From contig CALAJN010000011.1 of NCBI GenBank assembly GCA_937922675.1, forward strand, positions 124,001-188,000: a stretch of 64,000 bases of DNA, written 5' to 3'. Positions within the stretch are counted from its first letter, which is position 1. Each line of letters opens with the position of its first letter. Under the pieces are notes generated by a model. It did no database searches, was not told the origin of the DNA, and saw nothing but the letters and a program-made list of their open reading frames with translations. Positions 1 to 13,015 of this stretch are shown piece by piece. The position numbers and the translations under genes are program-made. This DNA is from an uncultured Granulosicoccaceae bacterium. Its GTDB lineage: Bacteria > Pseudomonadota > Gammaproteobacteria > Granulosicoccales > Granulosicoccaceae.

Positions 1-57
1 GGCGGACGCCACGGCTGAATAAAGTGGCCGATGGGCCGGGAACAGCGCCAGATGACG

Positions 58-86
58 TTGCGTGTTGTATGAGCTGCGCCTACAAT
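58..86 (+). promoter_or_regulatory. Probable sigma-70 promoter of the tRNA-Thr gene
   Basis: A -10 box TACAAT (81-86) matches TATAAT at five of six bases. It is preceded by a weaker -35 TTGCGT (58-63) at the ideal 17-base spacing. The implied start point, about 92, lies just before the mature tRNA 5' end at 96, as expected for a stable-RNA promoter. Confidence 0.6.
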
Positions 87-95
87 GCTCCCTGC

Positions 96-171
96 GCCGG
101 CGTAGCTCAGTTGGTAGAGCAACTGTCTTGTAAACAGTAGGTCCGCGGTTCGATCCCGTGTGCCGGCACCA
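96..171 (+). tRNA. tRNA-Thr (anticodon TGT)
   Basis: Full 76-base cloverleaf. The acceptor stem GCCGGCG pairs with TGCCGGC (closing on one G-T pair), the D-arm carries AGCTCAGTTGGTAGAGC, the anticodon stem ACTGT/ACAGT encloses the loop CTTGTAA with anticodon TGT, and the T-arm contains GGTTCGATCC. The 3' CCA is encoded (169-171). It reads ACA, and by wobble ACG, threonine codons. Its last 26 or so bases recur at 562-587, so the 3' end has probably served as an integration site. Confidence 0.97.
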
Positions 172-726
172 TATTCAATGCGGGTTCCGAGCCGTTTCGC
201 GCTGGTTTCAGGCTCTCGGTACCCTGGCTGTAGTCATAGTCATTTTTCGACAGATAGTGTTTGACGGTAAATTGATGCAATCGGTAGCGTGACCGTCGGT
301 CGCTCAGCGATGACTACCCAGCTATCGCCAGAGCACGCCGATATCTCTGACGTAAACCAGTAATGCAGAGACCGGGCGGGAAGTCTTCGCGACTGCTGTG
401 ATACCGAACGATACACGCACGCAACGTGGCGCAAGCCTATCGGGGACAGGAGCGCGCAGCCAGATCCCGAAGCAGTTGCAACCTCTGTATCAGCCAATGA
501 TGAGCTCATTTTCTACTTGCCCGACGCGTTGGGCTCTGCCGTTGTAGCGGCTTCCACTGGTGCGGTTCGATTCTGTGTGCCGGCACCCTGTTCCCCGCAG
601 AGTCGGGCGGTGCGTAGCGTCGTAGGAATCTGATCGTGGGCTGATAGACTGCCCAACACGCGCGCCTTGGCGGCTATATGCAGCGCGGTTGACTTCCTTC
701 CTATCATCACCCGGAAACCCCTCCCC
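172..726. other. Gene-free stretch between tRNA-Thr and fadB
   Basis: I see no convincing gene in these 555 bases. Open frames on the minus strand are rich in Ser, Arg and Cys and lack family features. An imperfect hairpin lies just after the tRNA, with arms near 183-193 (GGTTCCGAGCC) and 210-222 (GGCTCTCGGTACC). It could end the tRNA transcript, although no T-run follows it. The stretch holds the partial tRNA copy at 562-587. The bases from 588 to 726 must contain the fadBA promoter, but I could not assign boxes. Confidence 0.6.
562..587 (+). repeat. Partial copy of the tRNA-Thr 3' end (att-like direct repeat)
   Basis: These 26 bases (GCGGTTCGAT, then TCT, then GTGTGCCGGCACC) match the T-arm and acceptor 3' half of the tRNA-Thr gene at 145-170 with two mismatches. 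The 50 bases before it do not resemble a tRNA 5' half, so this is not simply a decayed second tRNA. A 3'-end duplication a few hundred bases downstream of the intact gene is the usual trace of site-specific integration into a tRNA. No integrase remains between the copies. Confidence 0.65.
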
Positions 727-4815
<4,089 letters not shown>

Positions 4816-4867
4816 GGCGGTTCATACCGAGGATGATTGGCTCGTAGTCTCCAGAGCAGAAGATCGT

Positions 4868-6160
4868 TTGAGCCACTTGCACATCAAGCAGCAATTGAAC
4901 GAGGCGGTCGCTGCGCGTCGACAAGAGTGCGCGGCACTCACTGCAGAGCTGATCGCTTTCCCAACCGTTAATCCACCGGGGGAAGGCTACCGCGAGATTT
5001 GTGAGTTTCTCAAGAGACGGCTGGCGGCACGCGACTTCACTGTTGAGCTCCTGCGAGCGCACGGGGCACGGGGTGACAGTGACCGCCATCCGCGCTGGAA
5101 CCTTGTGGCTCGCCGCGATGGCGCATCCAGCGGAGAGTGTGTCCACTTCAATTCACATACCGACGTGGTAGCGGCGGGTGAGGGATGGAGTGTTGATCCC
5201 TTCGTTGCAACGATCACCGAGGATCGCGTGTACGGGCGCGGCGCCTGTGACATGAAGGGCGGCTTGGCCACATCGATCATCGCGGCTGAAGTATTTATCG
5301 ACACAGTGCCTGACTACGTGGGTGCGATCGAGATCTCTGCCACCTGCGACGAGGAATCCGGTGGCTTTGGTGGCGTTGCATGGCTGGCTGAACAGAACCG
5401 CTTCGCGCCATCCAGGGTGCAGCATGTGATCATTCCTGAGCCCTTGAACAAGAACCGTATCTGCCTGGGGCATAGGGGTGTGCTGTGGAGCGAAATCGAG
5501 ACGCACGGACACATCGCGCACGGGTCCATGCCCTTTCTCGGAGACTGTGCGATTCGGCACATGGGAGCGATAGTCGACGCACTGGAACAGCAGCTATGGC
5601 CTGCACTGCAACAGCGACATACCGCCATGCCTGTGGTCCCGGAGTCTGCTCGCCGTGCAAGCCTGAACATCAACTCGATTCATGGCGGACTGGAAGAGGC
5701 CTCGGCCGACTACACAGGACTACCGTCCGCTCTGGTTCCTGATCGGTGTCGTATGGTTCTCGATCGTCGCTTTGCTGTTGAAGAATCACTCGATGATGTT
5801 CGGGCTGAAATCGAACAATTGCTGGACGGTGTTCGTGCCGAACGCCCCGGGCTTACCTGTACGCATCGGGAGCTGTTCTCGGTCGTGCCGACGCTCACTG
5901 ACAAGAGTGCACCTGTGGTTCGAGCGGTTGCAGCGGCGGTCGAGGAGCAGTTCGGAGCACCGCCTGAATATGTGGTGTCGCCAGGAACCTACGATCAAAA
6001 GCATATCGACCGCATCGGGCGCTTGCGTAATTGCATTGCCTATGGCCCTGGTGAGCTGGACCTGGCGCATCAGCCTGACGAGTGGGTAGGTATCGATGAC
6101 ATGGTGGATGCAGCGCAGGTCATGGCGCGTGCGCTACTGGCACTGTTAGCGCCAAACTAG
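4868..6160 (+). CDS. M20 family peptidase/deacylase (ArgE/DapE-like)
   Basis: Zinc-dependent amidohydrolase related to acetylornithine deacetylase and succinyl-diaminopimelate desuccinylase. Seen in order: metal His and Asp in FNSHTDVV, bridging Asp in GRGACDMKGG, the catalytic Glu pair in CDEESGG, a metal ligand in IIPEP, and a C-terminal His in TYDQKHID. The open frame reaches back to ATG 4772, but its first 32 residues look non-coding and lie over the divergent phosphatase gene. Starting at TTG 4868 gives MSHLHIKQQLNEAVAARR, close to the usual length of the family N-terminus; TTG 4895 is also possible. No arginine or lysine genes lie alongside, so the acyl-amino-acid substrate is unknown. 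Confidence 0.85.
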   Translation: MSHLHIKQQLNEAVAARRQECAALTAELIAFPTVNPPGEGYREICEFLKRRLAARDFTVELLRAHGARGDSDRHPRWNLVARRDGASSGECVHFNSHTDVVAAGEGWSVDPFVATITEDRVYGRGACDMKGGLATSIIAAEVFIDTVPDYVGAIEISATCDEESGGFGGVAWLAEQNRFAPSRVQHVIIPEPLNKNRICLGHRGVLWSEIETHGHIAHGSMPFLGDCAIRHMGAIVDALEQQLWPALQQRHTAMPVVPESARRASLNINSIHGGLEEASADYTGLPSALVPDRCRMVLDRRFAVEESLDDVRAEIEQLLDGVRAERPGLTCTHRELFSVVPTLTDKSAPVVRAVAAAVEEQFGAPPEYVVSPGTYDQKHIDRIGRLRNCIAYGPGELDLAHQPDEWVGIDDMVDAAQVMARALLALLAPN

Positions 6161-6166
6161 CCGCAG

Positions 6167-8563
6167 CTAGGCGGCCTTGTTCGATTTGCCGAGTTCCAGA
6201 CTACGCCTGTAAACATGCTCCAGAGCGGCGTCGAGGGGCAAGGGTTTACCGATGAAGTATCCTTGCGCGAGGTCTATGCCAATCTCTTGCAGTACGCTGA
6301 GAATGTCTTCGTCCTCAACGAACTCTGCCACCGTTGTCAGTTGCATGGAAACTGCCACATCATTGATCGCCTTGACCATGGCGCGGTCAACGTCATTGCT
6401 GGCAATTTCCTTGATGAATTGGCCATCGATTTTTAGCATGTCGACCGGAAGGTTCTTCAGATATCCGAACGAACTCAGGCCTGAGCCAAAGTCATCCAGT
6501 GCCATTCTGGATCCCAACTCTCGAATGGAATTGGCAAGCTCAACCGCCGTGGAAAAGTGCGTGATCGCTGCGGTCTCGGTGATTTCGAAGCACAGGCGCG
6601 CAGGATCCACCTTGTGAGTGAGAAACTCCTGTTTGATGAAGTCGATCAGTCCGGCATCCGCTGCGGACTGCCCGGACAGATTGATAGCGAATTTCATGTC
6701 GGCTGAGGCGCCGTCCAACGGCGCGATCATGCTCATGGCACGAGAGATGATCCATCGATCAATGTCTTTCATCAAGCCATAGCGTTCGGCAGCCTGGATG
6801 ATGCGCCAGGGTGATGTTTCTCTTCCCTCGTCGTCAGTCAATCGCAACAGAAACTCAAAGTGCGATATGCGCCCAGTCTTGACGTCAGCGAGCGGCTGGG
6901 CATGCAGTCTGAACAGATCCTGATCCAGTGCTTTTTTCAGGTGCGGTAGCCAATTGAGTTCGTTTGAGCGCTTGGCTATGGTTTCATCGTCCGCGCTATA
7001 GACAAACAGTTCGTTGCGCCCGAGTTCCTTGGCCGCATAGCAGGCCATGTCTGCCGCGGCGAGTACATCTGCAACCGAGTCTGACACCTCGTCAAAGTGG
7101 ACAAGGCCGAGGCTTGCGCGTACTGGAAACGCCTTGCCAGAGTCGGTGAACACGAGGGATTGAAACAGCTCGTAGATTTTGTGCGTGACGCTCAGGGCTT
7201 CTTCTGCACTAACATCACTCATGATCAGCCCGAATTCATCACCGCCAATCCGTGACAGAGTGTCCTCCTTGCGACATGCCTTTTGCAGGTTTTGCGTCAG
7301 CTCTACCAGTAAGCGATCGCCTGCGGAGTGCCCAGCCGTATCATTGACGACCTTGAATTGATCAAGATCCATATAAAGTAGTGCGTGCCGTGCATCACTG
7401 GCGCGTTTGCTCTGAACCAGATCCTCAAGGCGTTGCTCGAAGTGAAAGCGGTTTGTACAACCGGTCAGGGCATCGTGGTTGGCCTGATGCTCCAGAGCCT
7501 TGTGCATGGTATCCCGGCTTGCTTCGCGCTCACGTTGCGCACGTTCGCGATGAAGTGAATAAGCCAAGGTCAGCACCAAGAGCAGGCTCAGTAGTGTCAG
7601 TACTGCCGCTGTTGCGATGAGATAGAAAGGCAGGATGCCAAACTGTGCGCTTAGCGACAGCTTCAGATGCGAGTTGCCAATCTTGAAGAACTGCTGCGTG
7701 GTGCGCGGTGCCACAAACGAGTCAAGCAGGGTGTCGCTTTCAGCTGATGCGGGGTGCTCGGCGATTCTCAGCAGGCCAAGTGGGCTTTGCAGGTCGAGCG
7801 TTCGCGTGTATCTTTCGAGTCCGTCTGTGAGCCCACCGGGAAAGGCTGCCGGATCAATGATCATCCAGTAGCCACCGTTTGCCTGTGCCTGCCGATCTGC
7901 AACGCTTGCTGGAACATGCAGCCCCTGGTAAACAGGTCGAAACAACATCAGTTGTCCGGCTGCCGGCCAATGCTCGGGTACGACGATCAAGGTATCTCTG
8001 TGCTCGGTGTTGATCAGTTTCAACTCCTGCGCAAGGTCGGCTTCTGACGCAAGATCCGACCCCAGCAAAGCGAGCAGGTCCGGGCTCATGGGTTCAATGA
8101 AAGAGATCGGTAGTGCGTCGGTGCGCATGGGTGCAGGCACGCGGTCGCCGCTCTTGCCAAGATCAGTAACACGATAGTTGTAGAGCCCAAGCTGATTCAT
8201 GTCCTGCACAAACTGCTCGCGATCATCAGGAGCCAGATTGCGATATCGACCGATGGCCGTGATCATCGGATTGCGCGCGCGCAGCTGCTCGGCGAAGGCG
8301 ACAACGGCATCCTCGCCATCGCTTTGATTGGCGTAGTGCATGCCACCGAGTGCCGACATCAAAGATTGTATCTCGCCAACCTGGCGTGCGACTTCACGTG
8401 AGAGTTGGCTGGAAGCTGCGTCCTGAGCGCTCTTTTGCTCCAGCGTGTTCAGTGTGTACGCTCCCATCAGTACCAGCGGCACGATAACCGTCAGATAAAC
8501 GGCAACCGTCATGGCGCGCCAGCTGAGCAAGCGATGGGCACGGATTGGCAGGAAGGCGTCCAC
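6167..8563 (-). CDS. Membrane-bound GGDEF-EAL (EFL variant) cyclic-di-GMP protein
   Basis: Inner-membrane sensor of 798 residues that should make and/or degrade cyclic-di-GMP. An N-terminal membrane helix (about 13-35), a periplasmic sensor of about 270 residues and a second helix (about 310-340) precede the GGDEF domain. That domain has an intact GGDEF and the inhibitory RxxD motif (RKED) five residues before it. The C-terminal phosphodiesterase domain has FEFLLRL, so EAL reads EFL, but keeps INLSG, FEITET, LDDFGSG, LKIDG, AEFVE and QGY, so most metal and catalytic residues are present. It sits eight bases after the periplasmic binding-protein gene at 8572-9573 and is almost certainly co-transcribed with it. 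Whether net synthesis or breakdown wins is not predictable. Confidence 0.92.
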   Translation of the reverse strand: MDAFLPIRAHRLLSWRAMTVAVYLTVIVPLVLMGAYTLNTLEQKSAQDAASSQLSREVARQVGEIQSLMSALGGMHYANQSDGEDAVVAFAEQLRARNPMITAIGRYRNLAPDDREQFVQDMNQLGLYNYRVTDLGKSGDRVPAPMRTDALPISFIEPMSPDLLALLGSDLASEADLAQELKLINTEHRDTLIVVPEHWPAAGQLMLFRPVYQGLHVPASVADRQAQANGGYWMIIDPAAFPGGLTDGLERYTRTLDLQSPLGLLRIAEHPASAESDTLLDSFVAPRTTQQFFKIGNSHLKLSLSAQFGILPFYLIATAAVLTLLSLLLVLTLAYSLHRERAQREREASRDTMHKALEHQANHDALTGCTNRFHFEQRLEDLVQSKRASDARHALLYMDLDQFKVVNDTAGHSAGDRLLVELTQNLQKACRKEDTLSRIGGDEFGLIMSDVSAEEALSVTHKIYELFQSLVFTDSGKAFPVRASLGLVHFDEVSDSVADVLAAADMACYAAKELGRNELFVYSADDETIAKRSNELNWLPHLKKALDQDLFRLHAQPLADVKTGRISHFEFLLRLTDDEGRETSPWRIIQAAERYGLMKDIDRWIISRAMSMIAPLDGASADMKFAINLSGQSAADAGLIDFIKQEFLTHKVDPARLCFEITETAAITHFSTAVELANSIRELGSRMALDDFGSGLSSFGYLKNLPVDMLKIDGQFIKEIASNDVDRAMVKAINDVAVSMQLTTVAEFVEDEDILSVLQEIGIDLAQGYFIGKPLPLDAALEHVYRRSLELGKSNKAA

Positions 8564-8571
8564 GTTAGTCG

Positions 8572-9573
8572 TTACAGGCGCCTGGCATTCTCATCGACCT
8601 GGCTGGGCAGTATCACCCCGCTGGCTTCGAGCAGTTTTTCATTGATCCAGGTATCCCATTGACGGTTGGTTACGATGGGGATGGAGGCGGGGCTGGAACC
8701 TGCAAGGATGGCGAGAGCTGACTCTGCTGCCCACTGGCCTTGTTCTTCTGGCAGGGTGGTATATCCCAAAGCGCTGAATGGCATCATCCAGTCGTGACTG
8801 GTCACACTGAATGTACGTGTGCTTTCATTCGCGAAGGCCTCGGCGGCGCCTGAGTCCCAGTCGTCGATCTCGGTAGCGTTACCGATGATGACGAAGTCAA
8901 ATTCCTGGGCAATCTTGAAGTCCTGTTTCCAGGTGTCAAAACTGTTTGACATCAGTGCCACAAGCTCGATGCCTTGCTGCTCTGCTACGTGTTCATAGCG
9001 CTTGAAGTTGTCGTTTTCGGTCACTGTTGCGGCACCCACATAAGCGACTCGATCAGCATCTGGAATCGATGCGACAGCTTGTTCGATCAGAGGTCGTATG
9101 GGTGATGCTTCAACCATGCCGGTGACGTTCTCGACCGGAAAGCCGTATTGCTCTACTGTCCAGTCAACACCGGTAAACACAACAGGTGTCCGCGTGCCGG
9201 CCAGATGCGGCACGATCAGGTATTCAGCGGCATCGTCGTCGGAGGTCAGAACAACATCCGCGCCCAGCGATTGAATCAGTGACAGGGCTTCGGCAGCGGC
9301 TTCTACCTTGAATTCATTCGACGCATGGCGCTTGGTGTCCATGTTGTACTGCACTAGCCTGCATTCATTTTCGAGACCCTCGCGCAGGCCGTCTTCAATG
9401 CGATCAGACCATTCAAGACCCTGGTGATAGGAGGACACATAGACGCACACGCTGTCGCCGTTGTTGTCGGCCCGGATATCAGCCACGGTCGCAAGCAGAG
9501 TGACACACACAGCGGCTGCTGCTAGCGTCCTTGCTTGTAAAACACTGTTACCTTGGGGTGATATCCCGCACAT
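8572..9573 (-). CDS. Periplasmic ABC-type substrate-binding protein, probable ligand sensor for the GGDEF-EAL protein
   Basis: Exported protein of 333 residues of the uncharacterised ABC substrate-binding family (COG2984-like). It has a signal-peptide-like N-terminus (about 15-35, ending near ADIRA), then CVYVSSYHQGLEWSDRI, a region LGADVVLTSDD, and PVVFTGVDWT followed by ENVTG, the typical fold marks of the family. No permease or ATPase lies beside it. Instead the next gene, eight bases on, is the membrane GGDEF-EAL protein, so it probably presents a small ligand to that sensor rather than feeding a transporter. This partnership is inferred from gene order. The bound ligand is unknown; an unlinked permease could also use it. 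Confidence 0.82.
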   Translation of the reverse strand: MCGISPQGNSVLQARTLAAAAVCVTLLATVADIRADNNGDSVCVYVSSYHQGLEWSDRIEDGLREGLENECRLVQYNMDTKRHASNEFKVEAAAEALSLIQSLGADVVLTSDDDAAEYLIVPHLAGTRTPVVFTGVDWTVEQYGFPVENVTGMVEASPIRPLIEQAVASIPDADRVAYVGAATVTENDNFKRYEHVAEQQGIELVALMSNSFDTWKQDFKIAQEFDFVIIGNATEIDDWDSGAAEAFANESTRTFSVTSHDWMMPFSALGYTTLPEEQGQWAAESALAILAGSSPASIPIVTNRQWDTWINEKLLEASGVILPSQVDENARRL

Positions 9574-9775
9574 CAGATGGTGGTATTTGTCTCAGTTCCG
9601 TTGTTGACTACCGGTCGAACCGCCCCGGAGAAGGCGCTTCGGTGGTATGTCCAGCAATTTGCATACCGTGCTTTTACAATGGCGCCTGCAGCAGCCCATC
9701 CCCGACCCGGGTATGCGCTCTGTTAGTCTCCAAGCGGGTGCAAGTGGTGCCCGACAATTGATGAGGTTGTGAAGC

Positions 9776-11251
9776 ATGTCTGCTCCCGGATTCCTGTATG
9801 TTGCGATCGCTAGCGTCTGGCTGGCGTCTGCTGCGCAGGCGGCGCGCACCGATGTCACGATCGGTATGCAGCTCGAGCCGCCGAACCTGGATCCCACCGG
9901 CGGGGCGGCTGCGGCCATCGACGAGATTGTGTATGCCAACGTGTTCGAGGGGCTGACGCGCTTCGGTCCGGATGGCAGTGTGCTGCCGGGTCTGGCGCTG
10001 GAATGGTCCCCGAAGGATGGTGGCAAGTACTACGTCTTTGCCCTGCGTGACAACGTCACCTTCCATGACGGGTCAGCTTTTACGGCAGAAGATGTCGTGT
10101 TCACGCTTGATCGTGCCCGATCCGAGGACTCCACCAATGCCCAGAAAGCGCTGTTCGAGAACATCGAGCGGGTGGATATCATCGACCCGACCACTGTCGA
10201 GATTCATCTTGCTGAGCCCTCGGGCGTCTTGCCCTTCAATCTCGCTTGGGGAGATGCTGTCATGGTGGATGAAGCCTCGGTCGATACCTTGGCCACAGCA
10301 CCGGTAGGTACCGGTCCCTTTCGCTTCGAGCGGTGGGTGCAAGGTGATCGTGTGGAGCTTGTGCGCAATGATGACTACTGGGGTGAGGCTGTGGCGCTGG
10401 AGAAAGCCAGCTTCCGCTTCATATCAGAGCCCACCGCGGCCTTCTCTGCGATGATGGCGGGCGATATCGATGCTTTCCCCAATTTTCCAGCACCCGAGAA
10501 TATCCCTCAGTTCGAAGCGGATCCGCGCTTTAGTGCAGTTGTTGGCTCAACCGAGGGCGAAACAATCCTTGCCATGAACAATGCCAAGGCCCCTTTGGAC
10601 GATATACGTGTGCGTCGCGCGATTGCCCATGCTATTGATCGTGCTGCCATCATCGATGGTGCGATGTTTGGTTTTGGAACACCCATCGGTACACACTTCG
10701 CGCCCCACCATCCCGACTACGTGGATCTTGTGGAGGCATCGGGCTTTGACCAGGATGCTGCCAAGGCTCTACTCGATGAAGCCGGTGTCACTGATCTGAC
10801 CCTGTCACTCAAGCTGCCACCCCCATCGTATGCACGCCGCGGTGGCGAGATCATTGCTGCTCAACTGCGCGAGATTGGTATCAACACAGAGATCGAGAAC
10901 CTTGAGTGGGCACAGTGGCTTGAGCAAGTATTCAAGGGCAAGGACTTTGACCTGACGATCGTGTCGCATACCGAGCCTCTGGACATCGGCATCTATGCAC
11001 GCCCGGACTACTACTTTCAGTACGACGATGCGGATTTTCAGGCAATGATGGAGAGCCTCGCCACGGAGACCGATGCAGCTGCTCGTTCGGCGCTACTGGT
11101 GGATGCGCAAAACAAGATTGCCGAGGATCAGGTCAATGCCTATCTGTTTCAGTTGGCCAAGACCGGTGTTGCGGCGGTAGGTCTGCAAGGTCTGTGGGAA
11201 AATTCGCCCACTCAGGCCAATGATCTGACCGGCGTTTTCTGGCAGGACTAA
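9776..11251 (+). CDS. Peptide-type ABC transporter substrate-binding protein (SBP_bac_5)
   Basis: Periplasmic binding protein of the DppA/OppA family, 491 residues. A signal peptide ends near AAQAART. The domain then shows the typical order: LEPPNLDPTGG, EGLTRFGPDG, LRDNVTFHDGSAF followed by TAEDVVF, and VGTGPFRFERW near 180. It is the first gene of a five-cistron run (binding protein, two permeases, fused ATPase, aldehyde dehydrogenase) and would deliver substrate to the permease pair. The family binds peptides, opines, nickel or sugars; the neighbouring P1 peptidase and aldehyde dehydrogenase favour a peptide or amino-acid derivative, but this is only inference from context. Confidence 0.93.
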   Translation: MSAPGFLYVAIASVWLASAAQAARTDVTIGMQLEPPNLDPTGGAAAAIDEIVYANVFEGLTRFGPDGSVLPGLALEWSPKDGGKYYVFALRDNVTFHDGSAFTAEDVVFTLDRARSEDSTNAQKALFENIERVDIIDPTTVEIHLAEPSGVLPFNLAWGDAVMVDEASVDTLATAPVGTGPFRFERWVQGDRVELVRNDDYWGEAVALEKASFRFISEPTAAFSAMMAGDIDAFPNFPAPENIPQFEADPRFSAVVGSTEGETILAMNNAKAPLDDIRVRRAIAHAIDRAAIIDGAMFGFGTPIGTHFAPHHPDYVDLVEASGFDQDAAKALLDEAGVTDLTLSLKLPPPSYARRGGEIIAAQLREIGINTEIENLEWAQWLEQVFKGKDFDLTIVSHTEPLDIGIYARPDYYFQYDDADFQAMMESLATETDAAARSALLVDAQNKIAEDQVNAYLFQLAKTGVAAVGLQGLWENSPTQANDLTGVFWQD

Positions 11252-11261
11252 TTTCCCAGGA

Positions 11262-12200
11262 GTGATCTTTGCGCTAAAGCGCCTGGTGGCGCTCGCTGTA
11301 ACCTTGATGGTTGCGAGTGTCCTGGTCTTTTTCGTGGTCGAAGTGGTACCGGGCGATCCCGCCGCCTATATGTTGGGGCTCAACGCGGCGCCGGACACGG
11401 TGTCAGCCTTGCGCAGCGAGCTCGGGCTGGATCGGACCGGTTTTGCGCGCTGGTTTGAATGGATCAGTGGCATGCTGGTCGGTGACTTTGGAGTCTCATA
11501 CACCTACCGCACCGAGATCTCGACCATGGTGCTGGATCGTGTTGTTGTCTCACTGCCACTTGCAATCTATGCGCTCCTGCTCGCTGTCGTGATCGCGTTT
11601 CCTGCCGGAGTGCTGGCTGCCAGTCATCGGCGCGGTGTCGGCGACACCGCCGTGATGGGTTTTACCCAGATCGGTGTTGCGATACCCAACTTCTGGTTTG
11701 CCATGTTGCTGGTTCTGGTATTCGCGATTCACTGGCGCTGGTTTCCATCGGGTGGTTTTCCGGGCTGGTCGGGCGGTGCCTTTGATGCTCTCAAGGCGCT
11801 CACCCTGCCTGCGATAGCTCTCGCGTTACCGCAAGCAGCTATCCTTGCTCGCGTGTTGCGCTCTTCCCTGTTGGACACGCTTGGCCAGGACTACATCCGA
11901 ACTGCGCGTGCCAAGGGTTTATCGCCGCGTGCCACGCTATGGAAGCATGCGCTACGCAATGCAATGATTCCTGTGTTGACCATCGTTGGTTTGCAGTTCA
12001 GCTTCTTGCTGGCTGGCGCCATCATCATCGAGAACGTCTTCTATCTGCCGGGTCTTGGCCGCTTGATATTCCAGGCCATCAGCAGTCGTGATCTTGTGGT
12101 GGTGGAGAGTGTGGTCATGCTCCTTGTGTTTGCTGTGGTGGTTGTGACTTTTGTAGTGGATCTGGCCTATGCGTGGATCGATCCGCGACTCAGGCGCTGA
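11262..12200 (+). CDS. Peptide-type ABC transporter permease (DppB-like)
   Basis: Inner-membrane channel subunit of 312 residues with about six hydrophobic segments. It begins with the typical helix LVALAVTLMVASVLVFFVVE, followed by VPGDPA, and carries the coupling-loop motif that contacts the ATPase (RTARAKGLSPRATLWKHALR near 210-230). The start is GTG at 11262, eleven bases after the stop of the binding-protein gene; the AGGAG that should serve it sits unusually close to the start. Its stop overlaps the next permease start by one base (TGATG), showing translational coupling. Confidence 0.92.
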   Translation: MIFALKRLVALAVTLMVASVLVFFVVEVVPGDPAAYMLGLNAAPDTVSALRSELGLDRTGFARWFEWISGMLVGDFGVSYTYRTEISTMVLDRVVVSLPLAIYALLLAVVIAFPAGVLAASHRRGVGDTAVMGFTQIGVAIPNFWFAMLLVLVFAIHWRWFPSGGFPGWSGGAFDALKALTLPAIALALPQAAILARVLRSSLLDTLGQDYIRTARAKGLSPRATLWKHALRNAMIPVLTIVGLQFSFLLAGAIIIENVFYLPGLGRLIFQAISSRDLVVVESVVMLLVFAVVVVTFVVDLAYAWIDPRLRR

Positions 12201-13015
12201 TGCGCCGTACAGCCGCAGCGATAGGTGTCTTTCTGGTTGCACTGCTTGTAGTGATGGCGCTGCTGTCTTTGGTGTGGACACCCTACGATGTCACCCGCCT
12301 GGCCATTCCCGACAAGTTGCAAACACCCGGTGCTGCACATTGGCTGGGTACGGACCACTTTGGGCGCGACATCTTGTCGATGCTTATGGTCGGGGCACGC
12401 ACCTCAATCAGTGTTGCACTGATTGCGGTAGGTATTGGGCTAGGAGCCGGGGTACCGCTTGGGCTGCTTGCTGCAAGTGGCGCCGGTGGTTGGATAGATG
12501 AAGCCGTCATGCGCTTCAATGACCTTGTGTTCGCGTTTCCAGCTTTGGTTATCGCTATCTTGATAACCGCGGTATACGGCCCGGGTGCTGTCAATGCGAT
12601 GATCGCTATCGGAATTTTCAATGTTCCCGTTTTTGCACGCTTGACGCGAGGGGCAGCACTTGCGTTGTGGCCAAGGGAGTTTGTTCTGGCAGCAAGGGTG
12701 GCGGGTAAGGGGTCGCTGCGCATATCGGTTGAACACATCCTGCCCAATCTTTCCAATCTGCTGATTGTTCAATCCACGATCCAGTTTTCGCTAGGCATCC
12801 TTGCTGAGGCAGGTCTTTCCTATGTGGGTCTAGGGGCGCAGCCGCCCATTCCCAGCTGGGGGCGCATGTTGGCAGAAAGCCAGACTTTGATAACGCTCAG
12901 TCCGCATGTTGCGATCTTCCCCGGCCTCGCCATTGTGGTTAGCGTGCTTGGCTTGAACTTGCTTGGCGATACCTTGCGAGACAAGCTTGACCCGCGACTG
13001 ACGCATGAGCGCTAG
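12200..13015 (+). CDS. Peptide-type ABC transporter permease (DppC-like)
   Basis: Second channel subunit, 271 residues. It shows the DppC pattern: one N-terminal helix, the periplasmic signature WLGTDHFGRDILSMLMVGAR, then the membrane domain with the EAA coupling loop (near AARVAGKGSLRISVEHILPN). The ATG at 12200 overlaps the stop of the first permease gene; an in-frame start 27 bases upstream lies within that gene and is less likely. Its 3' end overlaps the ATPase gene by 11 bases, so all transport components are translated as a linked set. Confidence 0.92.
   Translation: MRRTAAAIGVFLVALLVVMALLSLVWTPYDVTRLAIPDKLQTPGAAHWLGTDHFGRDILSMLMVGARTSISVALIAVGIGLGAGVPLGLLAASGAGGWIDEAVMRFNDLVFAFPALVIAILITAVYGPGAVNAMIAIGIFNVPVFARLTRGAALALWPREFVLAARVAGKGSLRISVEHILPNLSNLLIVQSTIQFSLGILAEAGLSYVGLGAQPPIPSWGRMLAESQTLITLSPHVAIFPGLAIVVSVLGLNLLGDTLRDKLDPRLTHER

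Noticed and set aside
240-509. 89-codon minus-strand frame between tRNA-Thr and fadB
   Set aside because: Composition is Ser-, Arg- and Val-rich without motif or ribosome site; it is more likely leftover non-coding DNA between the att-like repeats.
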